Assembly (NCBI RefSeq): GCF_022664465.1
Contig: NZ_JAKREV010000004.1
Coordinates: 1-64,000 of the forward strand
Length of the DNA: 64,000 nucleotides
Source: Sphingomonas hankookensis
GTDB taxonomy: Bacteria; Pseudomonadota; Alphaproteobacteria; Sphingomonadales; Sphingomonadaceae
Direction: 5' to 3'
Shown: positions 1 through 8,674 of the stretch, one piece after another
Position numbering within the stretch: the stretch's first letter is position 1
Layout of the letters: the number at the start of each line of letters is the position of its first letter
The notes under the pieces: model-generated
Told to the model about the DNA's origin: nothing
The model's input: the letters and a program-made list of their open reading frames with translations, nothing else
The model's database searches: none
Program-made: the position numbers and the translations under genes

Positions 1-64
1 GCATGATCTCCACTTCACGTAGCTTCCCGATGATCTCCCAGGGCTTGTGCTTCTTCGAAGACAT
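1..64 (-). CDS. IS3-family transposase OrfA, N-terminal fragment (cut by window edge)
   Basis: Only the first 21 codons lie in the window. The reading starts MSSKKHKPWEIIGKL, the conserved opening of IS3-family OrfA proteins, which carry a helix-turn-helix that binds the IS ends. The ATG is at 64-62, about 40 bases inside the terminal inverted repeat, a normal distance for this family. OrfA is usually joined to the OrfB integrase by programmed -1 frameshifting, but OrfB would lie outside the window. Confidence 0.75.
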   Translation of the reverse strand, partial: MSSKKHKPWEIIGKLREVEIM

Positions 65-127
65 TCGTCGTCCCTTCCTTGATCCAGACTATCATAGTCG
101 ATGGACCACTCAGAAGGGGGCAGCTCA
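1..127 (-). mobile_element. Left end of an IS3-family insertion sequence
   Basis: The start of an IS3-type OrfA reads leftwards out of the window. Upstream of it is a terminal inverted repeat at 103-127, which read inward begins TGAGCTGCCCCC and ends GTGGTCC. A matching end (TGAGCAGCCCCC...TGGTCC) closes the IS remnant at 15204, so both pieces belong to the same IS family. The element continues beyond base 1, so its completeness cannot be judged. Confidence 0.8.
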
Positions 128-149
128 GTGGCTGGTAGCATTTTTGGAT

Positions 150-185
150 ACCTACCTAAAGGTGCATACTTGTCCCTAGGTAGGT
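150..185. promoter_or_regulatory. Inverted repeat upstream of SDR, candidate operator
   Basis: Perfect 9-bp arms ACCTACCTA (150-158) and TAGGTAGGT (177-185) are separated by 18 bases and end 40 bases before the SDR start codon. Arms spaced about two helical turns apart suit a dimeric repressor or activator. No regulator gene is adjacent inside the window, so the cognate protein is unknown. Confidence 0.45.
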
Positions 186-224
186 TCCGCGCCAGCTACG
201 TGCAACCAAGAAATGGAGGCACGT

Positions 225-959
225 ATGAACCGATTAGAAGGCAAGACTGCGATCATTACCGGCGGTGGCACGGGCATTGGCCTGGCGTCGGCAAAGCGCT
301 TCATCGAGGAAGGTGCGTTCGTCTACATCTTCGGCCGGAGGCAGGAGAAACTGGACGCAGCGGTGACCGCGCTCGGCGCGAATGCCCGTGCGGTGGCGGG
401 ATCGGTGACCGAGAACGACGATCTCGACCGACTGTTTGACACCGTGAAGCAAGAGCGCGGCACGCTCGACATCCTGTTCGCCAATGCCGGAACCGGCGCG
501 CTGGTGCCGCTCGCCGAGATCACGCTTGAGCATTATGACGAAACATTCGACATCAACGTGAAGGGCACGATCTTTACGGTGCAGAAGGGCTCGAAGCTGA
601 TGGGTGAGGGTGGTTCGATCATCCTCACCGGCTCGACCACCGGCGTGATGGGAACGCCCGCATTCAGCATGTACAGCGCGTCAAAGGCTGCTGTCCGCAA
701 CCTCGCGCGTAGCTGGGCGCAGGATCTGCGTGGTACAGGTATTCGCGTCAACGTCCTGTCGCCTGGACCAACGCTGACCGAACTGGCGGCCGAGGTCGTT
801 GGTCGCGAAGCAATGATCGAGATGGGAGCTACCACGCCGATCGGCCATGTCGGCGACCCGTCCGAAGTTGCGGCGGCTGCTGCGTTCCTCGCATCCTCCG
901 ACAGCAGCTTTATGACGGGCAGTGAGCTGTTCACCGATGGAGGCTTGGCTCAAATTTAA
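225..959 (+). CDS. SDR family NAD(P)-dependent oxidoreductase
   Basis: This is a 244-residue classical short-chain dehydrogenase. The Rossmann motif TGGGTGIG is at residues 12-19, NAG at 87-89, and the catalytic set is N111, S137, Y150 and K154 (YSASK). The C-terminus ends in the family's usual DGG turn. The ATG at 225 is preferred over the one at 213 because GGAGG at 215-219 sits 5 bases upstream. The substrate cannot be predicted. It stands alone next to the IS end, with a candidate operator upstream and a hairpin after the stop. Confidence 0.9.
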   Translation: MNRLEGKTAIITGGGTGIGLASAKRFIEEGAFVYIFGRRQEKLDAAVTALGANARAVAGSVTENDDLDRLFDTVKQERGTLDILFANAGTGALVPLAEITLEHYDETFDINVKGTIFTVQKGSKLMGEGGSIILTGSTTGVMGTPAFSMYSASKAAVRNLARSWAQDLRGTGIRVNVLSPGPTLTELAAEVVGREAMIEMGATTPIGHVGDPSEVAAAAAFLASSDSSFMTGSELFTDGGLAQI

Positions 960-968
960 GAAACTCAG

Positions 969-991
969 CCAGTGGGCAATAAGCCCGCTGG
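969..991 (+). terminator. Hairpin after the SDR gene
   Basis: The 9-bp stem CCAGTGGGC/GCCCGCTGG (one G-U pair) has an AATAA loop and lies 10 bases past the SDR stop. It lacks a following T-run, so it may act as a weak or Rho-assisted terminator. Confidence 0.45.
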
Positions 992-1367
992 CGTAGAAAG
1001 TCAGACCTTCCGGCTTAAACCTGCTCGCCAAAAGCGCCGTGAGATCGAGATTAACGAAAGTCCGAAGTTTCGAAGCGCGGGAACGATGCAGGGCATCGTC
1101 GTCGGGCTGAAGCGCTCAGGCTTGGTCATCCGGGCACCACATGCCCGTCATGGTCGTGTACAAACCACGGAACTGACAAGTCCGGGTCGCAACGTACTGA
1201 ACGAAGCGTCTGCGATCGTGGCCAGCGCGGAAATTAGGCTACGTACCGCATCGGCTCGGCTCGATCCGCAAACGCTCATGTCGGCTCTCTTGCGATTGGC
1301 GGATGCACCTCGCTAATCGAAAATAGCTGCTCGGTCGGCGCCGCACGTTAGCTGAGATATTCTGCTG
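992..1367. other. No gene recognised
   Basis: A 114-codon open frame on the plus strand (972-1316) has no recognisable domain, no good ribosome site and unconvincing composition. The stretch may be decayed sequence between the SDR and the LysR gene, in keeping with other relics in this IS-bounded region. Confidence 0.4.
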
Positions 1368-2255
1368 CTACTTCTGCAAGGTGGCAACGACCGCCCGAAG
1401 GCTGGCCGAGGGTAGGCGGTGGCTGGGATGAAACAGGTAATAGGCGAAAGCCGGCGGGCACCAGTCTTCCAACACGCGCACCAAGCGACCTTCCGCCATA
1501 TGGCGAACGACATCGTGCTCGGACAGTTGCGCGACGCCGACGCCGGCCAGCGCGGCTTCCCGCATCAGCCATTCGGCATCGAGTATGAGAGGTCCAGTGA
1601 CCGCGACCTCGATCCGATCATTGTCCTTTGCGAATTGCCACCGATGGATCGCACGCGCCTGGCCATAACGCCGCCCGATGCAGCGGTGTCGTTGAAGATC
1701 GCCCGGCGCGGCGGGAGGCGTATGGGCCGCCCAATATTCTGGTGAGGCAACGACCGCAGCGCGAAAGGGGTCGCTGACGCGTACGCTGGTCATTCCGCCG
1801 CCGACGCTTTCACCAAGTCGGATTCCTGCGTCAAAGCCGGCCTCGACGATGTCGACGAAACCGTCATTGACGCTGATCTCCAGTTCGACGTCGGGATAGG
1901 TTCGCGCGAAGGTGCCGAGCATCGGTGCCAGAACGACCGTGGCAGCATTTTGCGACACGGTCAGCCGCACGGGACCTTGTGGGTTCTCACGATGCTCGTT
2001 GACCGCCTCGACCGCGTCGTCGAGCGTCGCTAGCGCCGGCGCTATCCGGGCAAGAAGTGCGGCACCCGCGGCGGTCGGGGAGACGCTACGCGTCGTTCGT
2101 GCGAGCAGCATGACGCCCAACCTTGCCTCCAACGCGGACACCGCGTGGCTAAGCGTCGACGGACGAAGCTTCAGCTCGGCCGCCGCCCGCCGGAAGCTGC
2201 GAAGCCGCGCGACCGCTGCAAAAGGAGTCAGCTCGGAAAATGCACCAGCCCGCAT
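1368..2255 (-). CDS. LysR family transcriptional regulator
   Basis: This 295-residue regulator has an N-terminal winged HTH at about residues 10-66 (FAAVARLRSFRRAAAELKL, then SHAVSALEARLG) and a C-terminal effector-binding domain from about residue 95. The length is typical of the CrgA-like branch of the family. It is transcribed divergently from the aldehyde dehydrogenase/aldo-keto reductase fusion across a 96-bp gap. It is therefore the natural candidate regulator of that gene, with an aldehyde-related inducer as the usual LysR logic. The inducer itself is not deducible. Confidence 0.92.
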   Translation of the reverse strand: MRAGAFSELTPFAAVARLRSFRRAAAELKLRPSTLSHAVSALEARLGVMLLARTTRSVSPTAAGAALLARIAPALATLDDAVEAVNEHRENPQGPVRLTVSQNAATVVLAPMLGTFARTYPDVELEISVNDGFVDIVEAGFDAGIRLGESVGGGMTSVRVSDPFRAAVVASPEYWAAHTPPAAPGDLQRHRCIGRRYGQARAIHRWQFAKDNDRIEVAVTGPLILDAEWLMREAALAGVGVAQLSEHDVVRHMAEGRLVRVLEDWCPPAFAYYLFHPSHRLPSASLRAVVATLQK

Positions 2256-2351
2256 TGATGAATTCTACCCACCTGTATCTGCCGGAAAACGTGCCTTATC
2301 CGATCCTATCGCGCTGTCCATCTCACAGTCAGCAACAGAAGGACCGATGCG

Positions 2352-4778
2352 ATGCGCAACCCTATCGACACTGCCAGTCTGCCGGGCTTCACCGCCGCCA
2401 ATGCATGGATCGGCAATGCCGCCAAGCAAAACCTGATCGGTGCGGACTGGCGGGCGGCGATCTCCGGACGGACCGCGATGACTCCCAACCCTGACACCGG
2501 CAAGGACATCGCCGCAGTGGCGGACTCGGCAGCGGAGGATATCGACGCTGCGGTCCGGGCAGCGCGCGCTGCCTTCGACGGGTTCTGGCAGCGGATGGAT
2601 CCCTACGAGCGCGAGCGGCAACTGTTGCGCATCGCCGACATACTCGAGGCGCATGCGGACGAACTCACTGTGATCCAGTCGTTCGATATGGGCGCGTTGT
2701 TGCCGACGTCGCGGATGCTAGTTGAAAGCGCTGTTACTGCCTTCCGCTACTACGCGGGCTGGGTCACCAAAATCGCCGGGTCGACGCTGCCGATGAGGGG
2801 CGAGCAGATCACCTTCACGCGGCGCGAGGCACTAGGCGTTGTCGGTGCAATCATTCCCTGGAACGGTCCCGCGCTCGCCACAGCATGGAAGATCGCGCCT
2901 GCCATCGCCTGCGGCAATACGGTGGTGTTCAAGCCGGCACCCGAAGCACCGCTCGTTTCGATCCGCATGGTCGAACTGATGCTCGAGGCTAGCCTTCCTG
3001 CCGGCGTCGTCAACTTGGTGACGGGCGGTCGCGAGGCAGGCGCCGCAATCGCCGAGCATTCGGGCATCGACAAGGTGACGTTCACCGGCTCGACCGCGAC
3101 CGGCCAGTCGATCCTGCGCACATCGGCAGACACCATGAAGAAGGTGACGCTCGAACTCGGTGGCAAATCACCGACGATTATCATGGCCGACGCCGACCTC
3201 GACAAGGCGATCGCCGGTGCGCTGGCGGGGTTTACTGCCGGGGCGGGGCAAGGTTGCGTCGCTGGTACGCGTATTCTCGTCCACGAGAGCATCGCGGACG
3301 AGGTCGGGCAGGCACTGGCTGAGAAGACCAAGGCCCTGAAGGTCGGATCGGCCTTTGAAGAGGGAATCGAGATTCCACCAATCGTCTCCAAGGCACAGCT
3401 CGAGAAGGTACAGGCCTATATCGCGACAGGCAGCCGTGAAGGGGCCATGGCACATCGGTTCGACCGTGATGCCGATGGCGGCTTCTACGCGATGCCGACA
3501 CTGTTCACCGACGCTACGCCGGATATGACCATCGTGCGCGAGGAAATCTTCGGCCCGGTTGCTGCGCTGATGCGATTTGGCAACGAGGCTGAGGCCGTCG
3601 CCATGGCGAACGACACCGGCTACGGCCTGTCCGCGAACCTTTGGACGCGCGATCTCGGCACGGCGCATCGCATGTCGGACCGGATCGGTGCCGGCATCGT
3701 CTGGGTCAACACCATCTTCGAGCTGGACCACATGGCGCCGTTCGGGGGCTACAAGATGTCCGGCCTGATCGTCAGCCCGCTGGCGCTCGGCACTATGACG
3801 TTTGGCACCAAACGATGGGGTGTTGATGGCGACGACGCGAGCGCGATCTTCGACGCCTATGTAGATGCTGGCGGCAACATGATCGACACCGCCGACATCT
3901 ATGCGGGCGGGCGTAGTGAGGAACTGCTGGGCGGCTTCATCGCGGATCGGCGCCTGCGTAACGACTTGGTGCTCGCGACCAAATTCACCTGGAACATGGG
4001 CAAAGGTAAGCCGAACGCTGGTGGGAACGGGCGCAAGCATATCCATGCCGCCCTCGATGCCTCGCTGAACCGTCTGCGCACCGATCACATCGACCTGTAC
4101 TGGTTGCACTTCTGGGATATGGTGACCCCGGTCGAGGAAGTCCTAGACACGCTGGTCGACCTGATCCGCGTCGGCAAGATCCGCTACTATGCCCTGTCCG
4201 ACGTACCCGCCTGGTACATGACCCGGATGGCGACGCTCGCCGAGACACGCGGTGTTCCAAGACCGATCGCGCTGCAGACGCAATATTCACTGGTCGAGCG
4301 TTCCGCCGATTACGAGCATCTGCCGGCCGCGCGAGAGCTCGGTATCGGCGTCCAGGCGTGGAGCCCGCTGGCAGGGGGTTTCCTGTCGGGCAAATACCGG
4401 CGCGAAGACGGCAAGGCGTCGGGCGAAGGACGGCTTGCCGGCGACAATCCTCTGGGCCAGTCTCCTTTCACCGATCGTAACTGGGACATCCTCGACACGT
4501 TGCGGACTGTGGCGGACGAGATAGGACGCAGCCCCGCCGACGTAGCGCTTGCTTGGGCATCGACGCAGCGTGGCATCGGCTCGGTTCTGATCGGCGCAAG
4601 CCGTCCCGATCAGCTCGATCGCAACATTGCGGCGCTGAACGTTACGCTGTCGCCCGATCAGCTGCAGGCGCTAGATGAGGCAAGCCGGGCGCCTGACGCC
4701 TTCCCGTGGTCGGGCTTCGTCGAACCCATCCGGCGCAGCATCTTTGGCGGCGCGAACGTGCCCAGCTGGCAGGCCTGA
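2352..4778 (+). CDS. Chimeric aldehyde dehydrogenase / aldo-keto reductase fusion
   Basis: This is one 808-residue frame. Residues 1-470 are an aldehyde dehydrogenase with N171 (PWNGP), K194, E268 (LELGG) and the nucleophile C302 (GQGCVAG). Residues 471-808 are an aldo-keto reductase with D512, Y517, K544 and H586 as catalytic tetrad. The join is abrupt: ALDH ...APFGGYKMSGL runs straight into ...LIVSPLALGTMTFGT. The ALDH has lost its last 15-25 residues and the AKR its first about 10-12. Both families carry Ser-Gly-Leu/Ile at this spot, so deletion across a short homology between two neighbouring genes explains the fusion. All catalytic residues remain, but loss of the ALDH C-terminal strand could harm oligomerisation. 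Confidence 0.88.
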   Translation: MRNPIDTASLPGFTAANAWIGNAAKQNLIGADWRAAISGRTAMTPNPDTGKDIAAVADSAAEDIDAAVRAARAAFDGFWQRMDPYERERQLLRIADILEAHADELTVIQSFDMGALLPTSRMLVESAVTAFRYYAGWVTKIAGSTLPMRGEQITFTRREALGVVGAIIPWNGPALATAWKIAPAIACGNTVVFKPAPEAPLVSIRMVELMLEASLPAGVVNLVTGGREAGAAIAEHSGIDKVTFTGSTATGQSILRTSADTMKKVTLELGGKSPTIIMADADLDKAIAGALAGFTAGAGQGCVAGTRILVHESIADEVGQALAEKTKALKVGSAFEEGIEIPPIVSKAQLEKVQAYIATGSREGAMAHRFDRDADGGFYAMPTLFTDATPDMTIVREEIFGPVAALMRFGNEAEAVAMANDTGYGLSANLWTRDLGTAHRMSDRIGAGIVWVNTIFELDHMAPFGGYKMSGLIVSPLALGTMTFGTKRWGVDGDDASAIFDAYVDAGGNMIDTADIYAGGRSEELLGGFIADRRLRNDLVLATKFTWNMGKGKPNAGGNGRKHIHAALDASLNRLRTDHIDLYWLHFWDMVTPVEEVLDTLVDLIRVGKIRYYALSDVPAWYMTRMATLAETRGVPRPIALQTQYSLVERSADYEHLPAARELGIGVQAWSPLAGGFLSGKYRREDGKASGEGRLAGDNPLGQSPFTDRNWDILDTLRTVADEIGRSPADVALAWASTQRGIGSVLIGASRPDQLDRNIAALNVTLSPDQLQALDEASRAPDAFPWSGFVEPIRRSIFGGANVPSWQA

Positions 4779-4838
4779 TAGAAGGCGCTTATGTGGCGAG
4801 GTATGCGTCTTGTGCCCCCGCCTAGAATGCCTTCTGTT

Positions 4839-4868
4839 GCGACCGGATCGATGGATCGATCCGGTCGC
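4839..4868. terminator. Perfect palindrome, likely bidirectional terminator
   Basis: Fourteen-base arms GCGACCGGATCGAT and ATCGATCCGGTCGC flank two bases and form a strong hairpin. It lies between the end of the ALDH-AKR fusion (plus) and the SDR relic (minus), which converge here. There is no T-run, so efficiency is uncertain. Confidence 0.5.
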
Positions 4869-4886
4869 GGAGGGCCCGACGAGCGG

Positions 4887-5208
4887 TTATCGGCCCTGAG
4901 AGGCAAGCGTGACGGCATCCGCACCTGCCGGAATACGGAACGGCGTGGATGTATCGGCCGCGGCGCGCCACACCGCTTCGGCTACGCGGCTGAGGTCACC
5001 TCCGTAGTTTGCGGCTGAGCGAACATTTGCTGGGCCCAAGCAGCATATGCTTCCGGGATACCCTGCTGTGATCGTGCACGCGCGGTCGCACTGAACGCGG
5101 TTTCCGGTGCGCGCCTTGGGACGACCAGGCGTACTCGAACGCCGAAAGGCTCGACCTCGAGGGCCAGGTCCTCACTGAATGCCTCCACCGCAGCCTTGCT
5201 CCGCTGCC
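4887..5208 (-). pseudogene. SDR oxidoreductase relic, truncated and frameshifted
   Basis: Reading leftwards, the sequence gives SKAAVEAFSEDLALEVEPFG and then RVRLVVPRRAPETAF, the segment after the SDR active-site lysine. It continues with IPEAYAAWAQQMFAQP up to a stop near 4983. The expected C-terminus (GGDLSRVAEAVWRAA...TPFRIPAGADAVTLA) follows at once in another frame and ends at 4887. The N-terminal Rossmann half and the catalytic tyrosine are missing. This is a dead gene fragment, and it shows that the region has lost DNA. Confidence 0.75.
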
Positions 5209-5803
5209 GATCCGGGGTGGTCCACGGAAGGGAACGTTGGTGGCCTACGTTTCAGGCCCCGATCATATCACGATAGAACTTATGCAGCCGGCAGCCCGTT
5301 AATGGGCCGGTAGCAGCTTTGCCGCCTCATCAACTTTTTTGAAGGCTGGCAGGGCAGCGGGCAGCGTCGAGGCTCAGCACCGTCTCTGCTGCAAAACTGA
5401 ATGGATGGCAGGAGTTGGGGAGCCAGAAAGAGGCCGCGAATGACCGCAAGCGGGTCCTCCCGGTCACTTTCCATCGATTCTTCGTCGTTCCGGTCGCACT
5501 GGGATGTGTTTGAGAGCTGCTGTTGGTCAGGGGTGCCACCGCGCAAATCAGCTGGAAAGAGGGCGCTTTGCGAAAGGGTGTCTTACGGCGTGCATAGGGG
5601 CGGCGGGCGGTGATCGGTCAACATGTCGCTCCGACCTTACGTTCACGCCCTAGCGCGATTTGACTGGGGTGCTGCCCGCTCTGATAATGGACGGCTGTGA
5701 ACGTGGGCTTGATCCTCATAGCTGCTTCCTCCATGGGATGATGTATCATTGCATTGCGGTCATGTGCGATGTGCGGCCGTCGCATCCAAAGGGGGACAGT
5801 ACA
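5209..5803. other. Long gene-free stretch before the TonB receptor
   Basis: No gene is recognised here. Short frames on either strand (such as 5280-5546 minus, 5401-5613 plus) match no family I know. The last 15 bases hold the receptor's ribosome site. The rest is probably decayed accessory DNA plus the receptor promoter. Confidence 0.4.
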
Positions 5804-8476
5804 TTGAACGTTACTACGGCGCGGCTGGGGGTAGCTGCGGTTTGCCTTGCTGCGGGTCTGGCAGGCACGGTTCCAAGTCAGGCGCAAAGCAGCGCTGGAG
5901 CGCCAGCCGAGCAGAAGAATGATCCGACCTTGGCCTTAGAAGCGCAAGCCGCTGTCGAGCCGAGTAGCGGCGGCGACATCGTTGTGACGGGTAGCCGGTT
6001 TGGCGGACGGACGCGCATCGGCTCGGCAACGCCCGTTGACGCGATCTCGCAGGAGGAGCTTCAGCAGAGCGGTCGGATTGACCTGATCCAAATGCTCAAG
6101 GTCCAAGTGCCCAGCTTCAGCTCACCGCGTCCGCTCGCTTCAGGCATCGGCGACTTTCTGCAGCCGCCTTCACTGCGCGGCCTTGGGCCCGGCGAGCTGC
6201 TGGTCCTCATCAACGGTAAGCGCCGTCATACCGCGTCCGATCTCAACTCCAGTAACGGCATTGGTCGGGGCGACGTGGCGATCGACTTCAACGCGATCCC
6301 GTCGCTTGCGCTATCCCGTATCGAGGTTCTGCGGGACGGTGCGGCAGCGCAGTACGGCTCAGATGCGATCTCCGGCGTGATCAGCATGTTTCTGGATCAG
6401 TCGATCGGAACGCGAGCGCAGGCCACGTATCTGACCACGACGGAGGGTGACGGCGCCACCTACGAAGCCAGCGCTTCGGTGGGCGTGCCGGTCGGGGCCA
6501 ATGGCGTGTTCCGCTTGACCGCAGCGTACCAGGATCGCGGCGGCACCAATCGTGCTCGGCCCGACACCCGCCAGCAGTATTTCGGCACCAACGTGGCCGG
6601 ACGCCCGGTGCTGCCGTCGGGCAACTTCGGCTCGGGCGTGGGGCTAACTCCGTCGAACGGCACGCTCGACCCCCGCGAACCCGGCTTCAACCGCAACGTC
6701 TTTCAGCAGGGCGACCAGCCAAACACCAACAAGCAGATCTTCTACAACTTTGTCGCGAAAGCGCCCGGGGACGTTGAGATTTACTCCTTTGGCGGGTACA
6801 ACCGGATCGATGGTGACATCCAATATCTCTTCCGCCGCGCCGGCCAGGACGAGACCGTCCGTGCTCTTTACCCCAATGGCTACAGCCCCGGTCTCGAAAC
6901 CCGCATCGAGAATTTCTCGACCGGCATCGGCGTGCGCGGCAGCGACCTCATGGGGTTCGGATGGGACCTGTCGAGCGTCTACGGCGTCAGCACGCAGGAC
7001 CTGACCTACGTAAACAGCGTCAACGTCTCGCTGGGGGCGGCATCGCCGAGCCGCTTCTACCGCAACGGCAGCGACTTCTACCAATGGACCAGCAACCTCG
7101 ACCTGACCCGTGAGATTCCGGTCGGTGACAGCAGTCCGCTGCGGCTCGCCTTCGGCCTGGAATACCGACAGGAGGACTATCGGCTCTTCACCGGCTCGCC
7201 GGACGGATACCGCAACGGTGGCGTGCCGATCCTCGACGGCCCGAACGCCGGCAGGCCCGCCATCGTGGGGTCACAGCCCGGACCAAGCAACGGCCTGGAT
7301 GATCGCGCTTCGCTGAACCGGCACAGCTATGCCGCCTACGGCGAGGCAGAGAAGGAGCTGTTCAATCGACTGATCGTCTCGGGCGCGGTGCGGCACGAGC
7401 ATTATTCCGACTTCGGCGACACCACCAATTTCAAGGTCGCTGGCCGGCTTGGCTTGATCGGCAGCTGGGCGCTGCGCGGATCGTACAACACCGGCTTCCG
7501 TGCGCCCGCTCTGGCACAGGCAGGCTTCAACGCGTCCAACACACTGATCCTGAACGGCACGCAGGCGATTGTCCGCGTCGCGGCAGTCGACACACCCGCC
7601 GCACGCCTTGCAGGGGCGACCGACCTGAAGCCGGAGAAGTCGGACAACATCTCGGTCGGCACCGTTTTCCAAGCCGGCGGACTGACGTTCACGCTCGATG
7701 CCTATCAGATCAAGGTGCGCGACCGCATCGCGATCTCCTCGACCTTCCAGGACCCGCGGCTGACTAACTTTCTGGCCGCCAACGGGCAGTCGGGATTTGC
7801 CGCCCTGTCGTTCCTCACCAACGCCGTCGACACGAACACCCGGGGTGTCGATCTGGTGATGAACTATCGCCACAGCTTTGGCGACGGTAGCCGGTTCACC
7901 GGCACGCTCGCGGGCAATTACAACAGGACCAAGTTCGACCGTATCGCAGGCACACCCGCCCCGATCGCGGCGCTCGGCATCACGACGCCGCTGTTCGATG
8001 TCACCCAACAGCTCCGCTTCTCAGACAGCCAACCACGCGAGAAGGTGACGCTCGACCTTAATTATGCGCGCGGACCGTTCACGCTCTCCGTTACCAACAC
8101 GCGCTACGGCAAGGTGTCGACCGTTGCGATCCAGAACAGGACCCCCGCCCAGGTGGCGGCGCTGGTGCCGGGCTTCGACACCCGGCTCGTTCCCTCGGCT
8201 GGCAGCGCTACCAATTCCGACATCATTCAGACCTTCGGCGCCAGGCTGCTGACGGACGTAGAGTTGTCCTGGCAGGCTACGCGGGACTTGCGGTTCAGCG
8301 CGGGCACGCAGAACCTATTCAACGTCTACCCGGCCGAGAACATCGCTTCGACCGTGGCCACTGTCGCAGCCGGTACCAACGGGTCCGACAACGCCGGGAC
8401 ACAGCCGTACAATGCGATCTCACCCTTCGGCTTCAACGGACGCTCGGTATTCGTCCGGGCTGGCCTGAACTTCTGA
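5804..8476 (+). CDS. TonB-dependent receptor
   Basis: This outer-membrane active transporter starts best at TTG 5804. A GGGGG ribosome site lies at 5791-5795, and the frame opens with a signal peptide (ARLGVAAVCLAAGLAGTVPSQAQ). The frame upstream of that does not look like a signal. The mature start has the TonB-box-like stretch DIVVTGSR. The plug domain follows, with LRGLGPGELLVLINGKRR and SRIEVLRDGAAAQYGSDAI, then the beta-barrel ending in aromatic FVRAGLNF. At 890 residues it is typical. Sphingomonads use many such receptors for siderophores, vitamins and glycans, and the ligand here is unknown. No partner permease is nearby. Confidence 0.9.
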   Translation: MNVTTARLGVAAVCLAAGLAGTVPSQAQSSAGAPAEQKNDPTLALEAQAAVEPSSGGDIVVTGSRFGGRTRIGSATPVDAISQEELQQSGRIDLIQMLKVQVPSFSSPRPLASGIGDFLQPPSLRGLGPGELLVLINGKRRHTASDLNSSNGIGRGDVAIDFNAIPSLALSRIEVLRDGAAAQYGSDAISGVISMFLDQSIGTRAQATYLTTTEGDGATYEASASVGVPVGANGVFRLTAAYQDRGGTNRARPDTRQQYFGTNVAGRPVLPSGNFGSGVGLTPSNGTLDPREPGFNRNVFQQGDQPNTNKQIFYNFVAKAPGDVEIYSFGGYNRIDGDIQYLFRRAGQDETVRALYPNGYSPGLETRIENFSTGIGVRGSDLMGFGWDLSSVYGVSTQDLTYVNSVNVSLGAASPSRFYRNGSDFYQWTSNLDLTREIPVGDSSPLRLAFGLEYRQEDYRLFTGSPDGYRNGGVPILDGPNAGRPAIVGSQPGPSNGLDDRASLNRHSYAAYGEAEKELFNRLIVSGAVRHEHYSDFGDTTNFKVAGRLGLIGSWALRGSYNTGFRAPALAQAGFNASNTLILNGTQAIVRVAAVDTPAARLAGATDLKPEKSDNISVGTVFQAGGLTFTLDAYQIKVRDRIAISSTFQDPRLTNFLAANGQSGFAALSFLTNAVDTNTRGVDLVMNYRHSFGDGSRFTGTLAGNYNRTKFDRIAGTPAPIAALGITTPLFDVTQQLRFSDSQPREKVTLDLNYARGPFTLSVTNTRYGKVSTVAIQNRTPAQVAALVPGFDTRLVPSAGSATNSDIIQTFGARLLTDVELSWQATRDLRFSAGTQNLFNVYPAENIASTVATVAAGTNGSDNAGTQPYNAISPFGFNGRSVFVRAGLNF

Positions 8477-8560
8477 ATACGGATGAGCATGACCGAGAAC
8501 GTTTCCGCATCGATTCTGATGGATTGCTTGACGCTCGGCTAAGGCGCGCGCCCGCGTCCT

Positions 8561-8670
8561 CGACGGCCTTTCGCTGCGCGGGCCTGAAGCCAGCATAACC
8601 GCGCGCTCGATGGCAACGGCACAGGCAAGTCAACCACGCTTGCCGCGCTGCTCGGTTTGCGACCCAAGCC
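8561..8670 (+). pseudogene. Possible ABC-transporter ATPase fragment
   Basis: One frame from 8609 reads DGNGTGKSTTLAALLGLRPK, which looks like an ABC ATPase Walker A (G-x-N-G-x-G-K-S-T-T-L) and its following helix. Another frame just upstream (DGLSLRGPEASI) could be the preceding strand after a frameshift. There is no start, no Walker B and no signature motif, and the piece runs into the AraC gene on the other strand. It may be a relic or a chance match. Confidence 0.3.
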
Positions 8671-8674
8671 ATCG

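Noticed and set aside
972-1316. 114-codon plus-strand frame after the SDR
   Set aside because: No domain, no ribosome site, and it begins inside the hairpin after the SDR stop.
5280-5613. Overlapping short frames before the TonB receptor
   Set aside because: No similarity to known proteins and no start signals; both strands are open by chance.
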